64,000 nucleotides of DNA from the NCBI RefSeq assembly GCF_013344685.1, contig NZ_CP050137.1, positions 1,926,001 through 1,990,000 of the forward strand, read 5' to 3'. Below the pieces are notes generated by a model. The model was given only the letters and a program-made list of their open reading frames with translations. It ran no database searches and had not been told where the DNA came from. The DNA is from Sphingomonas sp. CL5.1. Its GTDB lineage: Bacteria; Pseudomonadota; Alphaproteobacteria; Sphingomonadales; Sphingomonadaceae. This document shows, in pieces, positions 43,295 through 54,553 of this stretch (its first letter is position 1; each line of letters starts with the position of its first letter). The translations under genes and the position numbers were made by a program.

Positions 43295-44901
43295 GCCGCG
43301 CGGATATGGACCGGCTGCTGGCCGGGGCGATCGGGCCGGAGCGGCGAACCTTCAGGATCGCGAGCCTCCTTGCCGCCGTCGCGACGATCGCGGCGGTCTT
43401 GCTGCTGGGCCTGTCGGGATGGTTCATCACCGGCGCCGCGCTCGCCGGCCTGGGTGGCACGCTCGCGGTGCAGGGTTTCAACTATCTCGTGCCGAGCGCG
43501 ACGATCCGGCTGCTTGCCATCGTCCGCACCGCTTCGCGCTATGGCGAACGGCTCCATGGCCACCGCGCGGCGCTGATGGCGCTCGCCACAGTCCGCGCGC
43601 GCCTGTTCGACCGCGTCATGGCCGCGCGCGACGTGCGGGCGGTATCGGCGGGTGATGCCGTGACCCGGCTTGTGCAGGACATAGACGCGCTCGAGGACAG
43701 CCTGATCCGGAAGCCGGCGTTGCCCGCCGCGCTTGCTGGCGCCGCCATCGGCTTTTGCCTGACGTGGCTCGCCAGCCCTTTGGCGAGCCTGGCATTGCTG
43801 GTGGTGCTCGCGGGACTTGTCCTGTGGGCGCATCTGGCAACGCCACGACTGCTCGCGGTCGCCGCGACCGACATGGCGGCGGCGTCGGCGCGGCTGAAAG
43901 CGGGCATGGTGGATTATGCCAGCGCCTCGCCCGAGATCCTTGCCTATGGCCTCGCTCCGGCGATCGAGCGAAGTCTTGCCGTCGAGACGGCCGCGCTCGA
44001 CACGGCGCGGCTGCGCTTCGCGCGCGGCGAGGCGATTATCGGCGCGGGCCTGGTTATGGGCGGAGGCATCGCCATGGGCGCGATACCGATCCTCTCCCAG
44101 GCGGCCCTGCCATTGACGGTCCTCGCCGTGCTCGCGGCGGCGGGAGCGATCGAGGCGCTTTCCGGCCATGTACGGGGAGTTGCCCGCGGCGCGCTGGTTT
44201 CGGCGGCCTTGTCCCGGCTGGAGGGGGTGGCGGGCCAGCCTTCCATATCTGTCCGAAACGAAGGCACATCCATTCCGGCCGCGCGGACGATCGCCATTGA
44301 TTTCGAGGGGCTGCATGTCCGGCTCGCGGCGGGTGAGCGTCTGGCGATCGCCGGACGATCCGGCAGCGGCAAGACGCGTCTGCTCGAAACGCTTGCCGGC
44401 ATCCGTCCCGCCGACGGCGATCGGGATATTCGTCTCGACGGTCAGCCGCTGGCCCGGCTGCCGCCGGATGCGGTCCGCGCCGCCTTCGCCCTGTTGCCGC
44501 AGGATGCGCCGCTCCTGTCCGGCACGGTGCGCGACAATCTGCGCGTGGCGCGCTCCGGGCTCACCGACGACGAGCTTTGGACGGCGCTGGAGACGGCCTG
44601 CCTGGCCGACGACGTCCGCGCCATGCCGCATGGGCTCGATCAATGGGTCGGCGATGGCGGCGCGCGATTGTCGGGCGGGCAGCGCAAGCGCCTGTCGCTC
44701 GCCCGTGCGCTGCTTGCCGGAAAGCCATGGCTATTGCTCGACGAGCCGAGCGAGGGACTGGACACGGTGACGGAAGCGCGGCTTGGGCGCCGGCTCGACA
44801 ACTGGCTACGCGAAACCGGAAGCGGCCTTGTCGTGGTGAGTCATCGCGGGGCGCTGCTGGCGCTCGCCGGCGAAGGCCGCACGGTCGCGTTCGGGGCGTG
44901 A
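43291..44901 (+). CDS. cydC: CydC, thiol reductant ABC exporter subunit
   Basis: 536 residues from the ATG overlapping the cydD stop. The membrane domain includes LLLGLSGWFITGAALAGLGG and FNYLVPSATIRLLAIVRTASRYGERL, the CydC signature. The ATPase domain has Walker A GRSGSGKTR, signature RLSGGQRKR and Walker B PWLLLDEPSEGLD. It heterodimerises with CydD. The gene is convergent with the second ArsR gene, 35 bases apart. Confidence 0.94.
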   Translation: MSRADMDRLLAGAIGPERRTFRIASLLAAVATIAAVLLLGLSGWFITGAALAGLGGTLAVQGFNYLVPSATIRLLAIVRTASRYGERLHGHRAALMALATVRARLFDRVMAARDVRAVSAGDAVTRLVQDIDALEDSLIRKPALPAALAGAAIGFCLTWLASPLASLALLVVLAGLVLWAHLATPRLLAVAATDMAAASARLKAGMVDYASASPEILAYGLAPAIERSLAVETAALDTARLRFARGEAIIGAGLVMGGGIAMGAIPILSQAALPLTVLAVLAAAGAIEALSGHVRGVARGALVSAALSRLEGVAGQPSISVRNEGTSIPAARTIAIDFEGLHVRLAAGERLAIAGRSGSGKTRLLETLAGIRPADGDRDIRLDGQPLARLPPDAVRAAFALLPQDAPLLSGTVRDNLRVARSGLTDDELWTALETACLADDVRAMPHGLDQWVGDGGARLSGGQRKRLSLARALLAGKPWLLLDEPSEGLDTVTEARLGRRLDNWLRETGSGLVVVSHRGALLALAGEGRTVAFGA

Positions 44902-44936
44902 CGGGCCGGTCCCGCTGCCAATCAATGACGCGCGGG

Positions 44937-45311
44937 TCACAATATCTTCGCGAACGTCGCCGCCGATCCCCGCGCGCGCGAATGGGCGGGCCTGGTTCCC
45001 GGCTGGGCTTCCCGTGACGTGATCCCCGCCAGGGCGCAGAGCAGTTCGGCCGCGCCGCGCAACGCCTCCGGCACGAGGCTGTAGAAGACGAGCTTGGCAT
45101 CCTGACGCGTCTGCACAAGCCCCGCCTTTCGCAGGATGCCGAGCTGTTGCGACAAGCCCGGTTGGCCGATCCCGGTCAGCGCGCCGAGCTCGCTCACCGA
45201 CTTCTCGCCCTTTTCGAGCAACGTGCGCAGCAGCGTCAGGCGCACGTCATGGGCGACCGCCTTCAGGGCGTCGATGATCTGCTCGACCTGGGTATCGGTG
45301 GGGCCCGTCAC
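44937..45311 (-). CDS. ArsR-family winged-helix regulator
   Basis: 124 residues. The helix-turn-helix core is AVAHDVRLTLLRTLLEKGEKSVSELGALTGIGQPGLSQQLGIL, followed by the wing KAGLVQTRQDAKLVFYSLV. The only cysteine is in AELLCALAG, so the metal- or persulfide-sensing cysteines of helix 2 are absent. A roughly 35-residue basic tail (TRPAHSRARGSAATF) extends beyond the usual fold. Its ATG overlaps the peroxiredoxin stop, so the two are co-translated. The inducer is unknown; oxidative or sulfur stress is a reasonable guess from context. Confidence 0.87.
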   Translation of the reverse strand: MTGPTDTQVEQIIDALKAVAHDVRLTLLRTLLEKGEKSVSELGALTGIGQPGLSQQLGILRKAGLVQTRQDAKLVFYSLVPEALRGAAELLCALAGITSREAQPGTRPAHSRARGSAATFAKIL

Positions 45312-45973
45312 TTTCGCGCCCCGTCAGGCTTGTCGGGGCGTGTGCGATGAAACCAGCAGCTATCGCCCGCCGCATCGAGCGCTCCGTCCTGGTCCTGATA
45401 GGGCGGCAGCAGCACGTCGTCGCCCGGCCGCCAGCCTTCCGGCGTCATCACATTGTCGCTGTCGACCCTTTGCAGGGCGGCGACGACGCGCAGCAACTCC
45501 TCGACCGAGCGCCCGATCGTGGCCGGATAGCAAAGCCTAGCGCGAACGATGCCGTCAGGGTCGATGAAGAAGGTCGCGCGCAGCGTCGCGGCATCGGGCG
45601 CGTTCTCGGCGAGCATCCCGTAGGCGCGGCCGATCACCATCGAGGGATCTTCGACGATCGGGAAGCTGACGGTGACGCCGAAATGCTCGTGGATCGCGCG
45701 TATCCAGCCCAGATGGGCGTAGAGGCTGTCGACGGAGATCGCGACGAGATCGCAATTCAACGCCTTGAACCGATCGCTCGCGTGGGAGAGCGCGACGAAC
45801 TCGCTGGTGCAGACCGGCGTGAAGTCCGCGGGATGTGAAAACAGCACTACCCAGCGCCCGCGATAGTCGGACAGGCTCATGTCGCCCATCGTCGTGCGCG
45901 CCCGGAAGTTAGGCGCGGCGTCGCCGATCTGGACAGGGGAACACACGGCCTTCTCGTCAGCGCTCAAACCCAA
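45308..45973 (-). CDS. peroxiredoxin (AhpC/TSA, Prx6-like)
   Basis: 221 residues if started at the TTG at 45973, which has AGGAG eight bases upstream; a second TTG at 45967 and a longer TTG form from 45997 are alternatives, and no ATG is available. The peroxidatic motif is HPADFTPVCTSEF with C55 and T52. FFIDPDGIVRARLCYPATIGRS and the C-terminal arm PEGWRPGDDVLLPP are typical of the Prx6/1-Cys group. It reduces peroxides in the cytoplasm. It is in an operon with the downstream ArsR gene. Confidence 0.88.
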   Translation of the reverse strand: MGLSADEKAVCSPVQIGDAAPNFRARTTMGDMSLSDYRGRWVVLFSHPADFTPVCTSEFVALSHASDRFKALNCDLVAISVDSLYAHLGWIRAIHEHFGVTVSFPIVEDPSMVIGRAYGMLAENAPDAATLRATFFIDPDGIVRARLCYPATIGRSVEELLRVVAALQRVDSDNVMTPEGWRPGDDVLLPPYQDQDGALDAAGDSCWFHRTRPDKPDGARK

Positions 45974-46074
45974 ATTCCTCACTCCTGCAGGGCACAAGCT
46001 TCGAACCTTGTCCCTTACACGGTTACATCATACGGGTAAACGATTGGGCGGCGCACTCCAAAGGAGAAAGCCGC

Positions 46075-46191
46075 ATGGCCGAATCCTTGCTGGTAGTTTG
46101 TCCGGTCTGCGAGTTTGCCCGTGTCGCGCACCGGCAGCGCACCGACTAGCTCCCCCAATGCCCCGCCTGCGGACACGGCAAGATCAGATAA
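46075..46191 (+). pseudogene. interrupted thioredoxin-2-like zinc-ribbon remnant
   Basis: An ATG at 46075 with a strong AAAGGAG ribosome-binding site opens MAESLLVVCPVCEFARVA, closely like the N-terminal zinc ribbon of thioredoxin 2 (TrxC). A TAG at 46147 stops the frame. In the same frame, beyond the TAG, LPQCPACGHGKIR supplies the second CxxC pair before a TAA at 46189. The thioredoxin domain itself is absent. The two halves of a zinc ribbon kept in one frame around a single stop, without the catalytic domain, point to a decayed gene. A 24-residue peptide could still be made. Confidence 0.6.
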
Positions 46192-47509
46192 GTGGCGCCG
46201 CCCGACCGCAGGCCGTTTCGATGTCATTTTTGCTTAACACGCGCGCGAGCAGAAGGTCGGACCCCGCGCTGATCGCGGCCGGTTCGTGGGTTTCACAGGC
46301 GCGTTGGATAGCGTCCTTGGCCTTGGTCCGATCGCCCGCCAATGCCGCCAGCCGCGCGATCTGAAACCATCCCGCCCCGGATTGCTCGGCATTCCGTAGC
46401 ATGATCTCCTTGATCGACTCAGGCGACAGGCCCGAGGCTTCCAATCGCCTTGCTTGAGACAGCCAGCCGGCGTCCGAACGAAGCCGCGCGGTGATGACCG
46501 ATTCCCGCAGGAAATCGGCCATCCTGCCTTCGGACAGCGCGATTTCGGCAAGCCAGCGATGCGGGCTGATCGCGTCCGTCTGTTCGCGCGCCAGATCGCG
46601 CAGGTCCGTAATGCCTTCGGCGCGATAGCCGGCGGCATATTGGATCAGCCCTTCGTCGGCGAGGATCGCTGTGGCCTCGGGATCGAGTTCGCGGGCTCGT
46701 TCGATCTCGCGCAGCGCGGCACCCGATTCGCCGTTTGCGAGCAACGCGGTCGCAAACCAATGGTGCGTCAGCGGATCGTCCGGCTTGAGTTCGAGCGCGC
46801 GGGCGAATTCGCGACGCGCGGTTGCACGATCCTCCCGCCACCAGAAGGCGATGAAGGCGAGCGCGCGATGCGCGTCGGCCGAGGAGGGGGCGAGTGCGAC
46901 CGCCGCCCGCGCCGCGGCTTGCGCGCGCATGTAGGCATCGGCATCGGGCATCGTGCCATATTCGCGTAACAGCAGATAGCTGTTCGCCAGGCCGATATAG
47001 GCGGCGGGCATGCGGGGATCGCGCGCGATGGTGGCGCCATATTCCCGCACCGCGCGGGTTAGACTCACCGGCGAGCGCAAGTTCCAGTCATAGCTTGCCT
47101 GAAGAAACAATGTCCTTGCCACCGGATCGTCGGAAATCGCGTTGCCTGGAGGCGTTCGGGACGAGGAATAGTGAAGCGTCAGCGCGCCGATCGCCGCGAG
47201 CAACGCGCCCGAAGCGATCAGGGTGCGCGTCGTCCGCCGTCGGCGCCACCAGGCCAGGGGAGTGACCGTGACGACCGGTGGTCCGACGGGTGCGATGGTC
47301 GTGGAAATGGGCCGGGCGCTACAGGCCGCCTGTGCGCGATCAGCTTCGATCCAGGCGTCGATTTCTTCCGCTACCGCATATACCGAACCACGCCCCGGCC
47401 CCGGCATCCGGTATACCGGCATGCCGCTTTCCGCCGCCCATCGCCGCGCCGTGCGCTCATCGCGCCGCAGATAGGCTGCGATCGTCTTCCAGCCGTTCAG
47501 CCTGTCCAT
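46184..47509 (-). CDS. DNA-binding/TPR membrane protein
   Basis: 441 residues from the ATG at 47509. Residues 1-60 are a MerR/excisionase-like helix-turn-helix (LNGWKTIAAYLRRDERTARRWAAESGMPVYR). One transmembrane helix lies at about 95-120 (TLIASGALLAAIGALTLHY). The rest is a series of tetratricopeptide-type helices (YIGLANSYLLLREYG, AHRALAFIAFWWRED, LTHHWFATALLANGESGAAL). This is the layout of one-component membrane regulators with a TPR periplasmic domain. The target is unknown. It is divergent from the PEP-CTERM gene, which it might control. Its 3' end abuts the thioredoxin remnant. Confidence 0.82.
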   Translation of the reverse strand: MDRLNGWKTIAAYLRRDERTARRWAAESGMPVYRMPGPGRGSVYAVAEEIDAWIEADRAQAACSARPISTTIAPVGPPVVTVTPLAWWRRRRTTRTLIASGALLAAIGALTLHYSSSRTPPGNAISDDPVARTLFLQASYDWNLRSPVSLTRAVREYGATIARDPRMPAAYIGLANSYLLLREYGTMPDADAYMRAQAAARAAVALAPSSADAHRALAFIAFWWREDRATARREFARALELKPDDPLTHHWFATALLANGESGAALREIERARELDPEATAILADEGLIQYAAGYRAEGITDLRDLAREQTDAISPHRWLAEIALSEGRMADFLRESVITARLRSDAGWLSQARRLEASGLSPESIKEIMLRNAEQSGAGWFQIARLAALAGDRTKAKDAIQRACETHEPAAISAGSDLLLARVLSKNDIETACGRAAPLI

Positions 47510-47737
47510 TTTTCCATCCCGCGTCTCCGCGCCCTGCAAGGAAAAGCCTCAGCACCGCCCGAGGCTTGCACCTTACCATATCGCGCGACGTTGGTACGCC
47601 CGCCTCCCGGTAACTCAAATGTCCCACTTTCAAACGGGTATAACGAAAATGTCCGTTCCATGCCCGGACTTGTCAGGTGCCGGACTGGTTGACGAATCCT
47701 TAAGCGATGGGTCGGTTCAGTGGCAAAGGATCGAACG

Positions 47738-48628
47738 ATGAAGATCAGTGTACAATTGCGCGCTACGGTGGGAGCGGTGGCTTTCGGCATGTTGGCGTTG
47801 GCGGTGACGCCGGCGGCCGCGCAGACTTATCAGCAGGCGGTCCAGGCGACCAACCCGGAGGCATATTTCCGGCTGACGGACCCCGCGGCCGGATCGACCA
47901 ACGGTAGTTATAATACCACCTATCAGGGCAGTGTTGCGACGGGCGCCGGCGCGCCGCTCGCCTCCGATCCCGGCAACACCGGAGCGGTGTTCGACGGCGT
48001 CAATAACGGCAACCCCGGCATGATCTCCACGAGCCTGTCGGGCGGCGTTCCCGGAATGGGCACGATATTGGCCTGGGTCAACCTCGCGGCGCTGCCTGGC
48101 ACCACTGGAACCTTCCAGTACGTCGCGGGGGAATCGCAGGGCGGCAATGACTTCGATCTTCAGTTCGAAACCGACAACGCGTTGCGGTTCTACACGGGCG
48201 GAGGCGAGAATACCGCGTTCACGGCGGACCCGACGACCCTGGTCGGGCAATGGCATCTGATCGCGGCGACCTATGATTCGACGCTCGGCAGCAACTCCTT
48301 CCGCGACATCTATTGGGACGGCGCGCTGGGGGCTGGCTATACCGGCGTTGTGAATGGAGCGGACAAGAGCAGCCCGTTCACGATCGGCTACAGTTCCGCG
48401 TTCGGCGGTCGCGAATTTGACGGCTCGATCGACGAAGTTGCGGTTTACAACCGGGCGCTCAGCGCCAGTGACATTTCGGCCATCTATGCTGCGCGGCTCA
48501 ACACGGGTACGGTCGCCGGTGTGCCCGAGCCAGCGAGCTGGGCGATGATGATCTTCGGCTTCGGCATGATCGGTGCGGGATTGCGTTTCCGGCGGCGGCG
48601 GACGGCTGTTCGGTACACGCCCGCCTAA
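47738..48628 (+). CDS. LamG-domain PEP-CTERM exported protein
   Basis: 296 residues from the ATG at 47738, seven bases after AAAGGA. The signal peptide ends VTPAAAQ. Residues 35-255 resemble a LamG/concanavalin-like jelly roll (EAYFRLTDPAAGSTNG, HLIAATYDSTL, FDGSIDEVAVYNRALSASDI). The C-terminus is the sorting signal VPEPASWAMMIFGFGMIG followed by an RFRRRR tail, the PEPxxWA variant typical of sphingomonads and Caulobacter. Exosortase-processed proteins of this kind go to the cell surface or exopolysaccharide. A strong terminator follows. Confidence 0.9.
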   Translation: MKISVQLRATVGAVAFGMLALAVTPAAAQTYQQAVQATNPEAYFRLTDPAAGSTNGSYNTTYQGSVATGAGAPLASDPGNTGAVFDGVNNGNPGMISTSLSGGVPGMGTILAWVNLAALPGTTGTFQYVAGESQGGNDFDLQFETDNALRFYTGGGENTAFTADPTTLVGQWHLIAATYDSTLGSNSFRDIYWDGALGAGYTGVVNGADKSSPFTIGYSSAFGGREFDGSIDEVAVYNRALSASDISAIYAARLNTGTVAGVPEPASWAMMIFGFGMIGAGLRFRRRRTAVRYTPA

Positions 48629-48659
48629 GGTCAGGCGTTCAACCGCGACAAAATTGGAA

Positions 48660-48691
48660 AGGCGGCCCGCTTCGGCGAGCCGCCTGTTTCT
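48660..48691 (+). terminator. rho-independent terminator with UUCG loop
   Basis: AGGCGGC (48660-48666) pairs with GCCGCCT (48679-48685). One mismatch follows, then CGC/GCG closed by a TTCG tetraloop, and a GTTTCTT tail. It lies 31 bases after the PEP-CTERM stop. Confidence 0.9.
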
Positions 48692-48968
48692 TATGATCGT
48701 TATCGGGGCGCCGGTGGCGGACGTCGCAACGCCGGCGCGCCGAGCACGCCTGGGGCCTGTCCGCACTTTCGCGCGACCGATGCCGGCGTGAAACGATGCG
48801 GAAGCGGGCGCTCGCCGCGGGCGGCCGTTTGGATATGCCTTCCGGGAACCTGACGCGCGTAACAGTCATTGAGCCGCCGCGCGCGATGGCCTGATCCCGG
48901 ATGTGACCGGTTGACCCGCAAAGGGCGGATGGTGACAAAGGCTCCGTCCCGCAAATCAGGACCATGCC
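48692..48968. other. intergenic region without recognised gene
   Basis: No coding frame with a convincing start or family motif is visible between the terminator and the antiporter gene. A GGAAC at 48845-48849 resembles an EcfG-type -35, but no CGTT lies at the expected distance. CAGGA at 48956-48960 is the ribosome-binding site of the antiporter gene. Confidence 0.6.
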
Positions 48969-50597
48969 TTGGAAACCGTCACGATCGTTCTCGTCCTGCT
49001 CCTTGCCGTCGTCGTGAGCGGTATCGTTTCCCGCGTCTTTCCCATCCCGCTGCCCCGGCCGCTTTTCCAGATCGCGCTCGGCGCCGTGATCGGTCTCATG
49101 GCCGACTGGCGCGTCACGCTCGATCCGGAAATCTTCTTCCTGCTGTTCCTGCCGCCGCTGCTGTTCCTCGACGGCTGGCGCATCCCGCGCGAGGAGCTGT
49201 TCAAGGACGGCAAGACCGTGCTGGAACTGGCGCTCGGCCTCGTCGTGTTCACGGTCGTCGGCATGGGATTCCTGATCCATTGGATGATCCCGGCGATGCC
49301 GCTCGCGGTTGCGTTCGCGCTGGCGGCGGTCGTTTCGCCGACCGATCCGATCGCGGTGTCGGCGATCGCGCAGCGCGTGCCGATCCCCAAGAGGATGATG
49401 CACATCCTGGAGGGCGAATCGCTGCTCAATGACGCCTCGGGCCTTGTCTGCCTGCGCTTCGCGGTGGCGGCCGCGCTGACCGGCGCGTTCTCGGTCCATG
49501 ATGCGGCGCTCAATTTCCTGTGGGTGGCGCTTGGCGGGATCGCGGTGGGCATGGGCGTCACCTGGCTCGTGTCGCGCGCCAAGAGCTGGGTCTCGCGCCA
49601 CTATGGCGAGGACGGCGGCGCGCAGATCCTCATCTCGCTGCTTATCCCCTTCGGCTCGTACCTGATCGCCGAGCATCTCCATTGCTCGGGCATCCTCGCC
49701 GCGGTCGCCGCCGGCCTGACGATGGGCTTCGTGGAGACGACCGGCGAGGTCGCCGCCACCACACGCATCAGGCGCAACACCGTGTGGGACACGATCCAGT
49801 TCGTCGCGAACGGCATCATCTTCGTGCTTCTCGGCGAGCAGCTCCCCGGCATCCTTGCCGGCGCGGCGGGCATCGTGCGCCTGACCGGCCATCGGGAGAT
49901 ATGGTGGCTCGGGGTCTATGTCGTCGCGATCAATCTCGGCCTGGCGGCCTTGCGCTTCCTCTGGGTCTGGCTTTCCTTCCGCCTGACGCTGTTTCGCGCC
50001 GGCGAGTGGAAGCGATCGCCGAACTGGCGGATCGTCGCCGCCATGTCGTTCGCCGGCGTGCGCGGGGCGATCACGCTCGCCGGCGTGATGACGCTTCCGC
50101 TGGTGATGGGCGACGGCGCGCCCTTTCCCGCGCGCGAGCTTGCCATCTTCCTCGCGATGGGGGTGATTATCGTGTCGCTGGTGGTGGCGAGCCTGGGGCT
50201 GCCGCCGCTGCTGCGCGACCTGAAATTGCCGCCGGAGCCGTCGCATCTCGCCGAGGAGGATGCGACGCGGATCGCGGCGGCGGAAGCGGCGATCGCCGCG
50301 GTCGAGCGCGCGGAGCATGAGATGGCGGAGGGGCGCGCCGACGCCGACGTCTATGTCGCGGCGGCCTCGCGGATCATGGACGCCTATCGCCAGCGGATCG
50401 AAGTGCGCCGTTCGGATGCGGGCGAGCGGGAGTCCGCGAGGCAGCTTGAGCGGATCGAGCGCGAGTTGCGCCTGGTGGCGCTCCGCGCCGAGCGCGCTGA
50501 GGTCTTCAGGCGCGTCCAGAATCGCGAGATCGGCAGCGAGGCCGCCCGCAAAATGGTCCGCGAGATCGACCTGCTCGAAGCGCGCTATGCGGGGTGA
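48969..50597 (+). CDS. CPA1-family Na+/H+ antiporter
   Basis: 542 residues from a TTG at 48969 with CAGGA seven to eight bases upstream; no early ATG is available. About 12 helices span residues 1-420: IFFLLFLPPLLFLDGWRIP, SPTDPIAVSAIAQRVPIP, GESLLNDASGLVCLRFA (ion-binding Asn-Asp) and SFAGVRGAITLAGVMTLP. Residues 430-542 form a charged cytosolic coiled coil (ERIERELRLVALRAERAEVF). It exchanges Na+ or K+ for protons at the inner membrane. It stands alone, with no operon partner. Confidence 0.92.
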   Translation: METVTIVLVLLLAVVVSGIVSRVFPIPLPRPLFQIALGAVIGLMADWRVTLDPEIFFLLFLPPLLFLDGWRIPREELFKDGKTVLELALGLVVFTVVGMGFLIHWMIPAMPLAVAFALAAVVSPTDPIAVSAIAQRVPIPKRMMHILEGESLLNDASGLVCLRFAVAAALTGAFSVHDAALNFLWVALGGIAVGMGVTWLVSRAKSWVSRHYGEDGGAQILISLLIPFGSYLIAEHLHCSGILAAVAAGLTMGFVETTGEVAATTRIRRNTVWDTIQFVANGIIFVLLGEQLPGILAGAAGIVRLTGHREIWWLGVYVVAINLGLAALRFLWVWLSFRLTLFRAGEWKRSPNWRIVAAMSFAGVRGAITLAGVMTLPLVMGDGAPFPARELAIFLAMGVIIVSLVVASLGLPPLLRDLKLPPEPSHLAEEDATRIAAAEAAIAAVERAEHEMAEGRADADVYVAAASRIMDAYRQRIEVRRSDAGERESARQLERIERELRLVALRAERAEVFRRVQNREIGSEAARKMVREIDLLEARYAG

Positions 50598-50791
50598 GCG
50601 GAAGAGGCGATCATGGGGCGAACCGGGTGAAGTCGAAGTCGCGCCCCTTCACGCGCGCCGCGTGGCAGGCGAGGCGGGTCCGATGCCGCGACGACCTCTG
50701 TCCCACCGCCGCCTTCTTCCCGGCCATCGCGCTCGCCGCCACCGTCATCTTCTGGCTCCGGGTAACGAGTCCTGCGCCGGGTGCGCATTCC

Positions 50792-51448
50792 CTAACCCAT
50801 TGCGGGTAAAATCTCGCCAGTGAGGCGGATAACGAGATCGACGATCCTGTGATGCGGCGTGACCCTGTTTCGCCGGGTCCCGTATAAGACAGCGGTGCCT
50901 TCCGATATCACCGCGATGAACTGGACGAGATCGCGAATATCGCCCGGATTGGCGGCAGGATAGGTGGCTTCCAGCTTTACAGCGACTCTATCCATCAGTT
51001 CGTCATAGAAGTCGTCGAGCGCGTCGCTTACGATTTCATCGTGTCGCGCCATCGCCCATAGCTCCCGGAACAGCCAGGTCGCCTCCTCTGTCGCGGCCTC
51101 CCCGAGAAGCCACTTCACCAAAGACTCCAAGCCTTGTCCCGGCGTCTGGAGAACGTCCTCGAAACGCTCCAGATATCGCTTCATCAGCCGGTCTATTAGC
51201 GCCTGGACCAGCCTGGATTTGGTGGGGAAATGATAGGTGAGATTCCCCAGCGCGATCGATGCCTCCATCGCGACGCGTCGCGTGGAGAAGCCGGCGTAGC
51301 CATGCGTCCGCAGCACGGACTCGGCGCTGTCGAGAATCCGCTCGGTAACGGTCCCCTCGCCACCCGTCTCCGGGGTCGAAGCACGCGGCCTCGAGTCCGC
51401 CGCCTCGGGTGCCCGCGAACTGATTGCCGCCGTGTCGTCCATCTTCAT
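50792..51448 (-). CDS. TetR-family regulator adjacent to the P450-MFS gene
   Basis: 218 residues. About residues 35-80 form the TetR helix-turn-helix (ILDSAESVLRTHGYAGFSTRRVAMEASIALGNLTYHFPTK). A helical ligand domain follows. A 30-residue Ser/Ala/Pro-rich extension precedes the DNA-binding domain. It is divergent from the P450-MFS fusion gene, and the 122-base region between them carries two palindromes, so it very likely represses that gene. The 194 bases between the antiporter and this gene contain nothing I recognise. Confidence 0.9.
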   Translation of the reverse strand: MKMDDTAAISSRAPEAADSRPRASTPETGGEGTVTERILDSAESVLRTHGYAGFSTRRVAMEASIALGNLTYHFPTKSRLVQALIDRLMKRYLERFEDVLQTPGQGLESLVKWLLGEAATEEATWLFRELWAMARHDEIVSDALDDFYDELMDRVAVKLEATYPAANPGDIRDLVQFIAVISEGTAVLYGTRRNRVTPHHRIVDLVIRLTGEILPAMG

Positions 51449-51473
51449 GTCGCACCTCTAGCTCAAAACCGGG

Positions 51474-51523
51474 TTGACAGTCTAGGTCTATCGTCCTAAC
51501 CACCGCCTAGGTCGTATGACCTA
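51474..51523 (+). promoter_or_regulatory. TetR-type tandem operators upstream of the P450-MFS gene
   Basis: A -35 TTGACA lies at 51474-51479. Two 16-base palindromes follow. TAGGTC-GTAT-GACCTA at 51508-51523 is perfect, and TAGG...CCTA at 51483-51498 shares its left arm and is imperfect. Their centres are 25 bases apart. They sit between the divergent TetR and P450-MFS genes, covering the promoter region. Paired sites of this length are typical for TetR dimers. Confidence 0.75.
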
Positions 51524-51570
51524 AACGCAGGATCGCGCCTGAACCCGGCCTGCCAAGGAGAGCATCATCG

Positions 51571-54500
<2,930 letters not shown>

Positions 54501-54553
54501 TCGATAATATCCGCGTGTCGGGGGCAGCGAACGTGGCAAAAAGGGAGAGCATC

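Noticed and set aside
42706..44643. Minus-strand open frame of 645 codons opposite cydD and cydC
   Set aside because: Low-complexity Arg/Gly/Ala-rich translation; the opposite strand has clear ABC transporter motifs.
46075..46191. TAG at 46147 as a recoded sense codon (pyrrolysine-like readthrough)
   Set aside because: No pyl machinery or recoding signal is visible, and the product would still lack the thioredoxin domain. Decay is simpler.
48845..48849. EcfG-type general-stress promoter upstream of the antiporter gene
   Set aside because: GGAAC is present but no CGTT occurs 16-17 bases downstream.
50598..50791. Possible small gene between the antiporter and TetR genes
   Set aside because: Short frames on both strands lack a ribosome-binding site and any recognisable pattern.
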